Assembly: GCA_017436255.1 (NCBI GenBank)
Contig: JAFSDK010000044.1
Location: forward strand, 1-64,000
Source of the DNA: Clostridia bacterium
GTDB taxonomy: Bacteria; Bacillota; Clostridia; Oscillospirales; Acutalibacteraceae
Direction of reading: 5' to 3'
DNA length: 64,000 nucleotides
Below, piece by piece: positions 55,301-64,000 of the stretch (position 1 is the first letter of the stretch; each line of letters begins with the position of its first letter). The notes under the pieces are model-generated. The model was not told where the DNA came from and did not search any database. It saw only the letters and a program-made list of their open reading frames with translations. The position numbers and the translations under genes were made by a program.

Positions 55301-55402
55301 TATATAATGGGGCGAGAATTCGGTTATCTTACAGATAATCAATGATTACCGCCGAATGACAGGATATCCTTTATAAGTGCCCCTGTCATAGTATATGCAC
55401 TA

Positions 55403-56266
55403 TTACGCGATTGGTGATTTTCTGATAAACAGAACGCCGAGTGTGTTAGCGCCACAGTGTGAAGAAACTGTGCAACCCGCGCGAGTAATGTATAGATTAG
55501 TAAATGGTGCGGTAGCCTTAACCTCATTTACAACTGCATCAACAACTTCGGGTGCGCAACCGGCGTGTGTTACAAATACATGGTCAAGACAAATGTTTGA
55601 ATAGTCACCAATACGGTCTTTTACATATTCTTTGAGTGTATCAATGTATTTTCCGCGGTATTTCTTTTCAACACCCATTTTACCGCCTTTTACGGTAATA
55701 CAGGGTTTTAATTTAAGTAGGTTGGCACCAAGTGCGGCAACTGCAGAGCAACGACCGCCTTTGTGTAAATATTCAAGATTGTCAATAACAAAGGAGGCGT
55801 CGATACAGGGAACAAGAGCGTTAACCTTTTCAACGATTTCGGTAGCTTCCATACCGTCGGCAGCCATTAAAGCAGCGCTAAGAACTAATAAACCGCCACC
55901 TGTTGAAAGATTTTGTGTGTCAATTACATAAACGTCTTCAAATTCTTCGGCAGCAAGTAAGCAGTTTCTGTAGGTTGTTGACATTTCTGAACTAATCGTA
56001 AAATGTACAACTGCATAACCATCATCAACAAAGGGTTTAAAAAAGTCGGTAGCTTCAGCTATATTAATTGCAGAAGTTTTAGGTAATATTTTTGTTTTAT
56101 CATAATAGGCATAAATATCATCGGCAGTAATATCAACACCATCTTGATACGATTTGTCACCTAAAGTAACGCCGAGCGGCATGATAGGAATATTATATTT
56201 TGCAATCAATTCAGCACCTAAATCACAGGTACTATCACTCGTAATAATAACCTTTTTTGTAGCCAT
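55403..56266 (-). CDS. DegV family fatty-acid-binding protein
   Basis: A 287-residue DegV-fold protein: KVIITSDSTCDLGAELIAKY at the N-terminus, TSAINIAEATDFFKPF, and a C-terminal GCTVSSHCGANTLGVLFI matching the fatty-acid-binding loop (SSHxGPGT-like). In Firmicutes such proteins (FakB) present fatty acids to the FakA kinase; the kinase is not in this window. A good ribosome binding site (TGGAGG) precedes the ATG at 56266. Confidence 0.92.
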   Translation of the reverse strand: MATKKVIITSDSTCDLGAELIAKYNIPIMPLGVTLGDKSYQDGVDITADDIYAYYDKTKILPKTSAINIAEATDFFKPFVDDGYAVVHFTISSEMSTTYRNCLLAAEEFEDVYVIDTQNLSTGGGLLVLSAALMAADGMEATEIVEKVNALVPCIDASFVIDNLEYLHKGGRCSAVAALGANLLKLKPCITVKGGKMGVEKKYRGKYIDTLKEYVKDRIGDYSNICLDHVFVTHAGCAPEVVDAVVNEVKATAPFTNLYITRAGCTVSSHCGANTLGVLFIRKSPIA

Positions 56267-56332
56267 AAAAAAACCTCCAAAATTATATCGAAATTATTAT
56301 AACATAATTTAAATAAAAAAACAATGTTTTTA

Positions 56333-56361
56333 TTGACAGGGTAATTTGCTAAAGGTATAAT
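56333..56361 (+). promoter_or_regulatory. SigA-type promoter of the MarR/ABC exporter operon
   Basis: -35 TTGACA (56333-56338) and -10 TATAAT (56356-56361), 17-bp spacer. The palindrome-like AAGCGCTTAA just downstream (about 56366-56375) could be the MarR operator. Confidence 0.78.
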
Positions 56362-56398
56362 ATTTAAGCGCTTAACTTTTTAAATTCGAGGTTGATTT

Positions 56399-56893
56399 AT
56401 GAATAAAAAATATCATGAAATTGTTAAAAAAACCGACAGAATACACTTTATAAGAAAGATTATACTTGATAAAGCGGGTGGCGAGGATATCAAACTTTAT
56501 TTTGGCCAATTACCGATTCTTGAATTTATTGTTCGAAATGAAGGTTGCAACCAAAAAGATATTTGTGAATTTATTAAAGTAAGCCCTGCTTCAATTGCAC
56601 TTTCAACCAAAAGACTTGCTAAAGCGGGACTTATCACTAAGGTTTCTGACAAAGAAAACAGACGTTGTAATATTTTAACGCCTACACAAAGGGGCATAGA
56701 AATTTCACAACTGTGCCGTAAAAATTTTGATGAGTTTGAAAGCCGATTGTTTGAAGGTTTTAGTGAAGAGGAATTAAATTTTTTAAATAAATCACTCGAT
56801 AAAATGATGAATAATATTTCTGCAAATGAGAATTTTCCTAAAGACTTTTTCTCATTGGCCGAATTAGCAAAACCGCAGAAAGGAAGAAAATAA
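56399..56893 (+). CDS. MarR-family transcriptional regulator
   Basis: A 164-residue winged-helix regulator: KDICEFIKVSPASIALSTKR is the recognition helix-turn-helix, and SDKENRRCNILTPTQRGIEI the wing with the conserved Asp-x-Arg motif. It directly precedes two ABC exporter genes (1-bp spacing), so it most likely represses the operon from the palindrome near the promoter and responds to an exported compound. Confidence 0.9.
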   Translation: MNKKYHEIVKKTDRIHFIRKIILDKAGGEDIKLYFGQLPILEFIVRNEGCNQKDICEFIKVSPASIALSTKRLAKAGLITKVSDKENRRCNILTPTQRGIEISQLCRKNFDEFESRLFEGFSEEELNFLNKSLDKMMNNISANENFPKDFFSLAELAKPQKGRK

Positions 56894-58624
56894 ATGAAAC
56901 GTTGGTTTAAATACGTATCACCATATAAGGCATATTTTATTTTAGGACCGCTTTGCATGATACTTGAGGTTATCGGTGAGGTGCTTATGCCTAAATTTTT
57001 ATCCATGATTATCAATAATGCCGCAACAAACACCCCAATGTACAGTGTTGGCGTTTCGGCGCTTATGGTGCTTACTGCAGTTATTATGATGCTTGGCGGT
57101 GTAGGCGGAAGTTATTTTGGTGCCAAGGCATCAGTAAATTTTGCTGCAGATTTGCGTGAAGATATTTATTCACGAGTGCAAGAATTTTCATTTTCTAATA
57201 TTGATAAATTTAGTACCGGTTCACTTGTAACACGACTTACAAATGATGTAACTCAGTTGCAAAACTTCGTTAATATGCTTTTAAGAATGGCGCTTCGCGC
57301 ACCCGGTATGCTTATCGGTGCAATTATTATGGCGGTTTTACTTCGTCCTGACCTTGCAACAGTTTTGGCTATCACAATTCCATTAATGCTTATTTCTATT
57401 TTAGGAATTATTACAAAGGGTTTTTCGCTATTTTCAAAGGTTCAAAAGAAGGTTGACGGATTAAATTCAACGGTACAGGAAAATGTGACAAATACGCGAG
57501 TTGTTAGATCTTTTGTCAGAGAAGACTTTGAGAACGATAAATTTAAGAAGGCTAATAGTGAATTAAAGTCTGCAGGTCTAAAGGCAATGCGAACTATGAT
57601 TCTAATTTCGCCAATTATGACTTTATTTATGAATCTTACTACCTTAGCCGTTGTATGGTTTGGCGGTAATATTGTAATTGGTGGTAGTATGCCTATTGGT
57701 GATTTGTCGGCATTTATTACTTATGTTACGCAAATTTTATCATCCTTAATGATGGTAACTTTTATGATGATGATGTCATCACGTGCATTAGCATCTGCAG
57801 GACGTATTTCAGAAGTTCTTGACGAGGATATTGATTTAAGTGATGAAAATGCTTCGCAGAAAGAAAAGATTATTACGGTAGGTGAAATTGAATTTAAAAA
57901 TGTATCTTTCCGTTATTATAAAAATAGTCAAGATTGTGTGTTAAATGCAATTAACTTAAAAATACCGGCTAGATCAACCGTAGGTATTATAGGCTCAACA
58001 GGCTGCGGTAAAACTACATTAGTGTCAATGATACCTCGTCTATATGACTGTGATGAAGGCGAAGTATTGGTTGATAACGTAAATGTCAAAGATTATTCTC
58101 TTTATAATTTACGAGAAGGAATTGGCATGGTACTCCAAAAAAACACTCTTTTTTCAGGCACTATAAAAGACAATATTTTATGGGGCAACAGTGATGCTAC
58201 CGATGATGAAATTGAATATGCAGCTCAACAAGCTGCAGCTGATAAATTTATTAACAATTTTAATAAGGGTTATGAGTATGATTTGGGTCAAGGTGGCTCA
58301 AATGTTTCGGGCGGACAAAAACAACGTCTATGTATTGCACGTGCACTAATTAAAAAGCCTAAAATTATCATTTTGGATGACTCAACAAGTGCGGTAGATA
58401 CCGCTACAGAGGCACAAATTCGCAAAGCATTCCATGATGAATTGAAGGAATCAACTAAAATAATCATAGCGCAACGAATAACGTCGGTTATGGATGCCGA
58501 TATGATTGTTGTAATGGATGAAGGCATTATTACCGGTGTCGGTACGCATGAGGAACTGCTTAAGAACAATCTTGAATATCAGGAAATTTATTATTCACAA
58601 ATGGAAAAGAAGGAGGCGCAATAA
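56894..58624 (+). CDS. ABC exporter half-transporter, degenerate ATP site
   Basis: A 576-residue protein: six transmembrane helices, then an ATPase domain with Walker A GSTGCGKTTL, signature VSGGQKQRLCIARALI and Walker B IIILDDSTSAVD. The catalytic Glu after Walker B is Asp, the asymmetry seen in heterodimeric exporters such as LmrC/BmrC-type. It pairs with the next gene, whose Walker B is canonical. It is controlled by the upstream MarR gene; likely a multidrug or peptide exporter. Confidence 0.92.
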   Translation: MKRWFKYVSPYKAYFILGPLCMILEVIGEVLMPKFLSMIINNAATNTPMYSVGVSALMVLTAVIMMLGGVGGSYFGAKASVNFAADLREDIYSRVQEFSFSNIDKFSTGSLVTRLTNDVTQLQNFVNMLLRMALRAPGMLIGAIIMAVLLRPDLATVLAITIPLMLISILGIITKGFSLFSKVQKKVDGLNSTVQENVTNTRVVRSFVREDFENDKFKKANSELKSAGLKAMRTMILISPIMTLFMNLTTLAVVWFGGNIVIGGSMPIGDLSAFITYVTQILSSLMMVTFMMMMSSRALASAGRISEVLDEDIDLSDENASQKEKIITVGEIEFKNVSFRYYKNSQDCVLNAINLKIPARSTVGIIGSTGCGKTTLVSMIPRLYDCDEGEVLVDNVNVKDYSLYNLREGIGMVLQKNTLFSGTIKDNILWGNSDATDDEIEYAAQQAAADKFINNFNKGYEYDLGQGGSNVSGGQKQRLCIARALIKKPKIIILDDSTSAVDTATEAQIRKAFHDELKESTKIIIAQRITSVMDADMIVVMDEGIITGVGTHEELLKNNLEYQEIYYSQMEKKEAQ

Positions 58625-58626
58625 AA

Positions 58627-60594
58627 GTGGCTAAAAGAACACTTGAAGAACTTCAAAAAAGATACACTAGCAATGTTGCGGCTCCTAAAGGTATGATGGG
58701 TGGTGGCCATAGAGGTGGCCCGCGCCCTAAAGGCAAACCCCAAAATACAAAACTCACTGTAAAAAGATTACTAGGCTATTTGGCACCGCATAAATTTAGA
58801 CTGATTGCGGTAGCGCTTTGTATGGTTGTAAGTACGGTAACATCTTTACTTGGCTCATATATGCTAAATCCAATTATCAATAGAATTGCAGGACTTGGTG
58901 CTGAAGAAATTGCTAAATCAGGACTCGTAGCGGTTAAAGCAGATAGAGTTGTTAATTCTTTTAAAACGTTTATTTATCCTTTTATTGCTTCAATATTTGG
59001 CGAAAATAAGATCTCTGACGTAATAGTTTATTTAATTGCAGCACTAATTATTATGTTTTTAATTTATGTTGTGGGCATTGCTACTAGCTATATACAAAGT
59101 AGACTTATGATTACCGTTTCACAAAACACTATTGTAAAGATTAGAAATCAACTTTTTGAAAAAGTGCAAACTTTACCTGTTAAATTTTTCGATAAGAACA
59201 CAACGGGTGAGATTATGAGCCGTTTTACTAACGACGTTGATAATATCGGCGTTATGCTTGATAACTCAATGGTATCGCTTGTATCGGGTAGTATAACACT
59301 TATTGGTACTTTTATATTTATGATAACTACCAATTGGCTTTTAACCCTAATCACAATTGCATTTATACCAATTTTTGCACTTGGTGGTGCCGCCATCGCA
59401 AAGCGTAGTTCAAAATATTATGGTGGTCAACAAGCTGCATTAGGTTCAGTAAATGGGTATATTGAAGAAACAGTAACAGGTCAAAAGGTAATCAAGGTAT
59501 TTAATCATGAAGAGATTTGTACCGAGGAATTTGGTGAATTGAACAATGATCTTCGTGAAAAGCAGTTTAAGGCTCAGTTCTATGGCGGTATTATGGGTCC
59601 TATAATGGGCAATACTTCACAAATCAGTTATGCCATTACTATTGGTGTTGGCGGTGTACTTATGTGTACTACCGGTTTTACTCCCGGTGCGCTTACGGTA
59701 TTTGCAAACTATTCGCGTCAATTTTCAATGCCAATAAATATGCTTTCACAACAGACTTCAACCGTGTTTTCTGCTTTGGCTGGTGCCGAGCGCGTTTTTG
59801 CCATAATGGATGCCGAGCCTGAGGAAAGCTATATTGACCACTGCGAAAAGGTTGATTCCCTTGTGGGTGATGTCGAGCTTAAAAATGTCACCTTTGGTTA
59901 TTCGGCAGACAAGGTGGTTTTAAAGGATATCTCACTGTATGCACATCCTGGTCAAAAAATTGCTTTTGTTGGCTCTACGGGTGCCGGTAAGACAACGGTT
60001 ACTAATTTGTTAAACCGATTTTATGATATTAATTCAGGTAAAATCACCATTGATGGCATAGATATAAGAAATATTGATAAGAATTTTTTAAGACAAAATA
60101 TTGCGATGGTTCTGCAGGATACACATCTATTTAGCGGAACTATTATGGAGAATATTCGTTACGGCAGACTTGATGCCACCGATGAAGAGGTAATTGCCGC
60201 AGCTAAAAACGCAAGTGCGCACTCGTTTATAATGCGTCTTGAAAACGGCTATGATACCGTAATTACGGGTGACGGTGCTAACCTTTCGCAAGGACAGCGA
60301 CAGTTGCTTAATATTGCGCGTGCCGCTATTTCAAAGGCTCCTATTTTAATTCTTGACGAGGCGACAAGTTCGGTTGATACAAGAACTGAAAGGCACATTG
60401 AACATGGTATGGAAAGACTTATGAAAAATCGTACTACCTTTGTTATTGCACACCGACTTTCAACCGTTAGAAATGCCGATGCAATTATGGTGCTTGAGCA
60501 AGGTGAAATTATTGAACGTGGCAATCACGATGATTTATTGGCTCAAAAGGGAAGGTATTATGAACTTTATACAGGCCTTAAGGAGTTAGATTAG
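58627..60594 (+). CDS. ABC exporter half-transporter, canonical ATP site
   Basis: A 655-residue protein with an unusual Gly/Arg/Pro-rich N-terminal extension (PKGMMGGGHRGGPRPKGK). Six transmembrane helices are followed by an ATPase domain: GSTGAGKTTVTNLL, signature LSQGQRQLLNIARAA and Walker B ILILDEATSSVD with the catalytic Glu. It starts at GTG 58627, 2 bp after the first half-transporter, and should form an LmrCD/BmrCD-like heterodimer with it. Confidence 0.92.
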   Translation: MAKRTLEELQKRYTSNVAAPKGMMGGGHRGGPRPKGKPQNTKLTVKRLLGYLAPHKFRLIAVALCMVVSTVTSLLGSYMLNPIINRIAGLGAEEIAKSGLVAVKADRVVNSFKTFIYPFIASIFGENKISDVIVYLIAALIIMFLIYVVGIATSYIQSRLMITVSQNTIVKIRNQLFEKVQTLPVKFFDKNTTGEIMSRFTNDVDNIGVMLDNSMVSLVSGSITLIGTFIFMITTNWLLTLITIAFIPIFALGGAAIAKRSSKYYGGQQAALGSVNGYIEETVTGQKVIKVFNHEEICTEEFGELNNDLREKQFKAQFYGGIMGPIMGNTSQISYAITIGVGGVLMCTTGFTPGALTVFANYSRQFSMPINMLSQQTSTVFSALAGAERVFAIMDAEPEESYIDHCEKVDSLVGDVELKNVTFGYSADKVVLKDISLYAHPGQKIAFVGSTGAGKTTVTNLLNRFYDINSGKITIDGIDIRNIDKNFLRQNIAMVLQDTHLFSGTIMENIRYGRLDATDEEVIAAAKNASAHSFIMRLENGYDTVITGDGANLSQGQRQLLNIARAAISKAPILILDEATSSVDTRTERHIEHGMERLMKNRTTFVIAHRLSTVRNADAIMVLEQGEIIERGNHDDLLAQKGRYYELYTGLKELD

Positions 60595-60602
60595 GTAAAG
60601 TT

Positions 60603-61499
60603 ATGAAAAAACTCTGTCCGTTTTTAATCATTCTTTCGGCGTGTCTTTGGGGTACAATAGGTATTTCGGTTAAGGAATTAAATTCATTTGGTTTAGGTTC
60701 TATGCAGGTGGTGTTTTTGCGCGCGCTTGCTACCGTTTTACTTATGGCTCCCATATTGTTTTTTTACAATAAAACGCTGTTTAAAATCAAATTAAAGGAT
60801 ATTTGGTGCTTTATCGGTACAGGTATTATAAGCATCGTATTATTTACCTTTTTTAATTTCTATACAATCAGTCTTACCTCGCTATCTTTTGCAAGTATTA
60901 TGATGTATACGGCACCCTTTATTATGGTTTTCTTGGCGGCTTTATTCTTTAAAGAAAAGATTACGTTTAAGAAAATATTTGCTTGCATTATTGCATTTGT
61001 CGGCTGCTGTTTTGTGGCGGGAATATTCGGTCAAGATAATGGCATTACTACGCTTAGTATTTTTACAGGTATTGCTTCGGGATTTTTCTATGCCCTTTAT
61101 ACAGTATTTAGCCGTTTCGCTCTTAAAAAAGGGTATATGGCATTAACGATTACTTTCTATACATTTGTTTTTTCACTAATCGGCTCATTTCCATTTATCA
61201 ATGCAAAAGAAACGTTTGGTATAATCGTTTCTGCACCCGAAAGTTTAACCTTTGTATTAATAATTGCGGTATTTAGCACAATAGCGCCATACATTCTGTA
61301 TACAAGTGGACTTAAAGGGCTTGAATCAGGCATTGCGCTAATTTTAGCAACTGCAGAACCTGTTGTTGCAACAATTGTAGGCCTAATTTTTTATAAAGAA
61401 AAGTTGACTTTACTTTCGGTAATAGGTATTATTTTAGTGATATTATCGGTGATAGTTTTAAACCTTAATAAAAATGGAGCAGAAACCTATAAGCAATAA
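60603..61499 (+). CDS. EamA/DMT-family transporter
   Basis: A 298-residue protein with ten transmembrane helices in two EamA repeats (SACLWGTIGISVKELNSFGL in the first; SGFFYALYTVFSRFALKKGY opening the second; the EPVVATIVGLIFYKEK end motif). It is a drug/metabolite exporter of unknown substrate, just downstream of the ABC exporter. Confidence 0.9.
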   Translation: MKKLCPFLIILSACLWGTIGISVKELNSFGLGSMQVVFLRALATVLLMAPILFFYNKTLFKIKLKDIWCFIGTGIISIVLFTFFNFYTISLTSLSFASIMMYTAPFIMVFLAALFFKEKITFKKIFACIIAFVGCCFVAGIFGQDNGITTLSIFTGIASGFFYALYTVFSRFALKKGYMALTITFYTFVFSLIGSFPFINAKETFGIIVSAPESLTFVLIIAVFSTIAPYILYTSGLKGLESGIALILATAEPVVATIVGLIFYKEKLTLLSVIGIILVILSVIVLNLNKNGAETYKQ

Positions 61500-61703
61500 T
61501 GCATATTGGATTTGGAAACGTCGTGATTAAGTATTAATCCCTTAAACGTAGAACTCTAAAATCAACAAAATCTCTCACAGTGTTTTTTAAAACTACTGCG
61601 AGAGATTTTTTTTACATTATTTTGCTCGAATTTAATTGCTATAAAAAGCAACATAATGGAAATTAATGGGTTTTAAAATATTGTTTTGTCGTGATTTCCA
61701 AAG
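61500..61703. other. Intergenic stretch after the EamA gene
   Basis: A tiny frame overlapping the EamA stop (ATG at 61499) reads MHIGFGNVVIKY then stops; this is like the start of RemA/DUF370 proteins, but only 12 codons long, so at most a remnant. A strong terminator lies at 61567-61614. Nothing else was recognised. Confidence 0.4.
61567..61614 (+). terminator. Rho-independent terminator
   Basis: Stem AAAATCTCTC / GAGAGATTTT with an inner CAGT/ACTG pairing, followed by a run of T. Confidence 0.85.
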
Positions 61704-61781
61704 TTTTGTCAAAATAAATTCCAAATAATTCCAAATAATTTCGCAAAAAGTATTGCATTATCCAAATTTGTGTGGTAATAT
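61704..61781 (+). promoter_or_regulatory. spo0A promoter region with a 0A box
   Basis: TTTTGTCAAAA (61704-61714) matches the Spo0A-binding 0A box. A tandem AATTCCAAAT repeat follows. A SigA-type promoter is present: TTGCAT (61753-61758), 17-bp spacer, TAATAT (61776-61781). A sigma-H promoter was not recognised. The 0A box suggests autoregulation. Confidence 0.6.
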
Positions 61782-61811
61782 ATGGATAACAAAATTGAAA
61801 GGAAGATATTT

Positions 61812-62585
61812 ATGGGTAAGAAACTAAAGGTTGTGGTTGCTGACACATCAACTGAATTGGGTAATGCCTGCAGACAGGCGTTTGATGAATACGGAATGGA
61901 AACAAATTTATGCGAGAAGGATGGTTTTAAATTATTAGATTGCGTTAAAAAGATTAAGCCGGACGTTGTTGTTGCCGATGTGTTTATGCCAAATCTTGAT
62001 ATACTTGGTGTATTGGATAATTTAAATAATTCCGATATGAGTGAAAAGCCTATGGTAATGGCAATTTCAAGTTACGATAATCCTATGCTTGAGAAAGAAA
62101 CGCTATCGGCAGGTGCCAATTATTACTTTATAAAACCTTTTGATATAAAAACCATGGCAGATAGAATAGTAAAGGTTTCGTCTTGGCGTGGTGTAAGCCG
62201 CGATGAAACAAATAAAAACAGTGTTGACTCTGCCGACCTTGAACTTATGATAACCGAAATAATACATCAAATCGGCGTACCTGCACATATTAAGGGTTAT
62301 CATTACTTACGCGAAGCAATTATGTTATCGGTTACAAATAGTGAGGTAGTAAACTCTGTTACCAAGATTTTATATCCAACCGTCGCCAAGAAACATGGCA
62401 CGACGTCATCAAGGGTTGAAAGAGCAATTCGACACGCTATTGAGGTTGCTTGGGACAGAGGCGATATTGACGTATTAAATTCTTACTTTGGGTACACTAT
62501 CCAAAATGATAGAGGTAAGCCTACAAACAGTGAATTTATTGCAATGATTGCCGATAAACTTCGTTTGCGTCTTAAAATGCACTAA
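61812..62585 (+). CDS. spo0A: Sporulation master response regulator Spo0A
   Basis: A 257-residue protein: a receiver domain with phospho-acceptor Asp56 ([10 protein letters not shown]) and Lys in FIKPFD, then a linker and the Spo0A DNA-binding domain ([20 protein letters not shown], then [20 protein letters not shown]). The Spo0A_C helices are strongly conserved. ATG 61812 follows AAGGAAG; the longer frame is not needed. It controls entry into sporulation and marks the organism as a spore former. Confidence 0.97.
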   Translation: MGKKLKVVVADTSTELGNACRQAFDEYGMETNLCEKDGFKLLDCVKKIKPDVVVADVFMPNLDILGVLDNLNNSDMSEKPMVMAISSYDNPMLEKETLSAGANYYFIKPFDIKTMADRIVKVSSWRGVSRDETNKNSVDSADLELMITEIIHQIGVPAHIKGYHYLREAIMLSVTNSEVVNSVTKILYPTVAKKHGTTSSRVERAIRHAIEVAWDRGDIDVLNSYFGYTIQNDRGKPTNSEFIAMIADKLRLRLKMH

Positions 62586-62592
62586 TTTATTT

Positions 62593-62624
62593 AACACCTG
62601 CAACTTTGTTGCAGGTGTTTTTGT
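62593..62624 (+). terminator. Rho-independent terminator after spo0A
   Basis: A 12-bp stem AACACCTGCAAC / GTTGCAGGTGTT with a TTT loop, followed by TTTTGT. Confidence 0.9.
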
Positions 62625-62677
62625 ATATTGCAAAAACTTTTTGTTGATACTAAATAAAAATCAAACGGAGTTAAAAT

Positions 62678-64000
62678 ATGGATAGACAACTAAAAAGTTT
62701 TAAGGATAAAAACATTAGTGGTGACATTGAAACTGACAAAATGTTATTTACCGAAATTTTTAAAAAAGATGCCGTTTTTAGAATGCGGGAAATCTCCTCA
62801 AAAATTTCTAACTGCCTCATTTTATTTATGGATGGTATGGTTAATACGACCATTTTAAACGAGTCAATTGTTAAACCGCTTGTTTTGGCAAAAAGAAACG
62901 ATTTTGAAGAAGACAAAGCAACCTTCATTAAAAATTCAGTTATCTTTGCAAATGAAATCAAGGCGACATCCAACGTTGGCGAGATGTTGTCGGGGATTTT
63001 ATATGGTGATACTGTTTTACTAATTGACAACAGTAAAAAGGCATTAATTATTAACACAAAGGGTTGGCGCGCGCGTGGTATAAGTGAGCCGAGTGACGAA
63101 CGTGTTTTACAAGGCCCGCGCGAGGGTTTTGATGAGGCGCTTATGTTAAATCTCGCAATGCTGAGAAGAAAATTACCAACACCCGATTTATGTGTGGAAT
63201 ATTTAACTTGCGGACGTAAAACCGACACGAAAATTTTTATTTGCTATATTGATTCAGTTGTTAAAAAACGTACTGTTGAAATAATTAAGAAAAGAATTAA
63301 AAAAATTGATATTGATGGTGTTCTCGATAGTAATTACATCAATGAACTTATAAATGAAAATAAAAATTCTTGGTTTAAAACAATCGGTAGTACCGAAAGA
63401 CCCGATGTAGTTGCGGCACGTCTGCTTGAGGGTAGGGTAGCGTTAATGGTTGACGGTACACCCGTGGTGCTTACAATACCATATTTATTTGTTGAAAATT
63501 TTCAATCTGATGATGACTATTATTTGAATTTCTGGTTTGCTGCAATTGGTAGAATTTTACGCTATATCTGTTTTTTTATTGCAGTATTTGCACCGGCGAT
63601 GTATGTTGCAATAACAATTTATAATCCACAACTGTTACCAACTTCATTTCTCTTAAGTGTTGCTACTTCGCGCGGCGGCATTCCGTTTTCAACATTTGTT
63701 GAGTGTATTGTTTTAAGCATAATTTTTGAAATATTAAAAGAAACGGGAATTCGTATGGCGCAAGGGGTTGGCCACGCACTTAGTATTGTTGGCGGTTTGG
63801 TAGTTGGCCAGGCGGCAGTAGAAGCAAAAATAATTAGCGCACCGCTTTTGATTGTAGTGGCTTTAAGCGGTATTGCCAGCCTTATGTTGCCGAAATTAAA
63901 AACTGCAATTTTTTACTATAAAATTATTTTAATTTTATCGGCAACCTTTTTTGGATTGTTTGGTTTGTTTGTCGGTACCACAGTTATGTTTGTAAAAATA
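62678..64000 (+). CDS. GerA-family spore germination protein (A subunit), partial
   Basis: An open frame runs from ATG 62678 (ACGGAG upstream) to the end of the window (441 codons, no stop). The N-terminal half is the soluble GerA domain (SNCLILFMDGMVNTTILNES, then GDTVLLIDNSKKALIINTKG and GWRARGISEPSDERVLQGPR, the highly conserved signature). The membrane part (YICFFIAVFAPAMYVAITIY, SRGGIPFSTFVEC) follows. It matches GerAA/SpoVAF-type germination receptor subunits of the spore inner membrane. Which receptor it belongs to cannot be decided without the downstream genes. Confidence 0.93.
   Translation, partial: MDRQLKSFKDKNISGDIETDKMLFTEIFKKDAVFRMREISSKISNCLILFMDGMVNTTILNESIVKPLVLAKRNDFEEDKATFIKNSVIFANEIKATSNVGEMLSGILYGDTVLLIDNSKKALIINTKGWRARGISEPSDERVLQGPREGFDEALMLNLAMLRRKLPTPDLCVEYLTCGRKTDTKIFICYIDSVVKKRTVEIIKKRIKKIDIDGVLDSNYINELINENKNSWFKTIGSTERPDVVAARLLEGRVALMVDGTPVVLTIPYLFVENFQSDDDYYLNFWFAAIGRILRYICFFIAVFAPAMYVAITIYNPQLLPTSFLLSVATSRGGIPFSTFVECIVLSIIFEILKETGIRMAQGVGHALSIVGGLVVGQAAVEAKIISAPLLIVVALSGIASLMLPKLKTAIFYYKIILILSATFFGLFGLFVGTTVMFVKI

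Noticed and set aside
61717..61741. Tandem AATTCCAAAT repeat as an iteron or origin
   Set aside because: Only two to three short copies, no DnaA boxes and no replication gene nearby.

Overview
The window looks like a chromosome segment of a low-GC, endospore-forming member of the Clostridia, probably an uncultured gut Oscillospiraceae/Ruminococcaceae-like organism. The evidence is Spo0A, YpeB, a GerA-type germination receptor subunit and an alpha/beta-type small acid-soluble spore protein (SASP), together with the conserved Firmicutes gene orders rplS-lepB-rbgA-rnhB-yraN and tig-clpP-clpX. No rRNA, tRNA or CRISPR array was found.

Positions 1 to about 15,410 are the right-hand part of an integrative element. 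Reading inward from the left edge it holds: the tail of a REP-associated (Y1) transposase; two REP-like inverted repeats around a decapitated polymorphic-toxin tip and its likely immunity gene; an ImmR/ImmA-like repressor and metallopeptidase pair; a zinc-ribbon protein; a small HTH regulator; a phage-type lysis cassette (coiled-coil membrane protein, holin, amidase endolysin) followed by a glycoside-hydrolase-like protein and an LCAT-like lipase; a membrane protein; a metallophosphoesterase overlapping an AspT-type transporter; an alkyltransferase-like protein with an HTH-Fic protein whose catalytic motif is destroyed; an IS3-family transposase; and a large serine recombinase. Only about 25 bp after the recombinase the sequence turns into the first 25 codons of an SASP gene on the minus strand. 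The element therefore appears to sit inside an ssp gene. Its other end, and the missing 3' half of ssp, should lie to the left of this window.

From about 15.5 kb onward the sequence is ordinary chromosome. It begins with a very large secreted metallophosphoesterase, then a glycogen-use operon (glgP and a GH13 enzyme, minus strand), two M16 peptidases with lgt and folD, a small signal-peptide protein and an HtrA protease. A minus-strand pair at 32.3-35.8 kb is the oddest core locus: a CinA-like protein joined through a membrane segment to a sortase-B-like domain lacking its catalytic residues and ending in a Pro-Glu repeat, followed by a membrane-anchored MoCF-like partner. After it come thiI and a cysteine desulfurase (tRNA thiolation), ypeB, the rplS cluster with an L19 leader, a beta-helix protein, thrC, a DUF1540 protein, a phosphoesterase, tig-clpP-clpX, a lysyltransferase-like/GNAT protein, an Ogg-type glycosylase, several membrane proteins, degV, a MarR-controlled heterodimeric ABC exporter, an EamA transporter, spo0A and a partial gerA-type gene running off the end.

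The best candidates for undescribed biology are (1) the SASP-interrupting recombinase element, (2) the membrane-spanning CinA/pseudo-sortase fusion with its partner, (3) the pseudo-Fic/alkyltransferase-like operon with its own operator, and (4) the holin/endolysin cassette coupled to a leaderless LCAT-like lipase with no phage structural genes.
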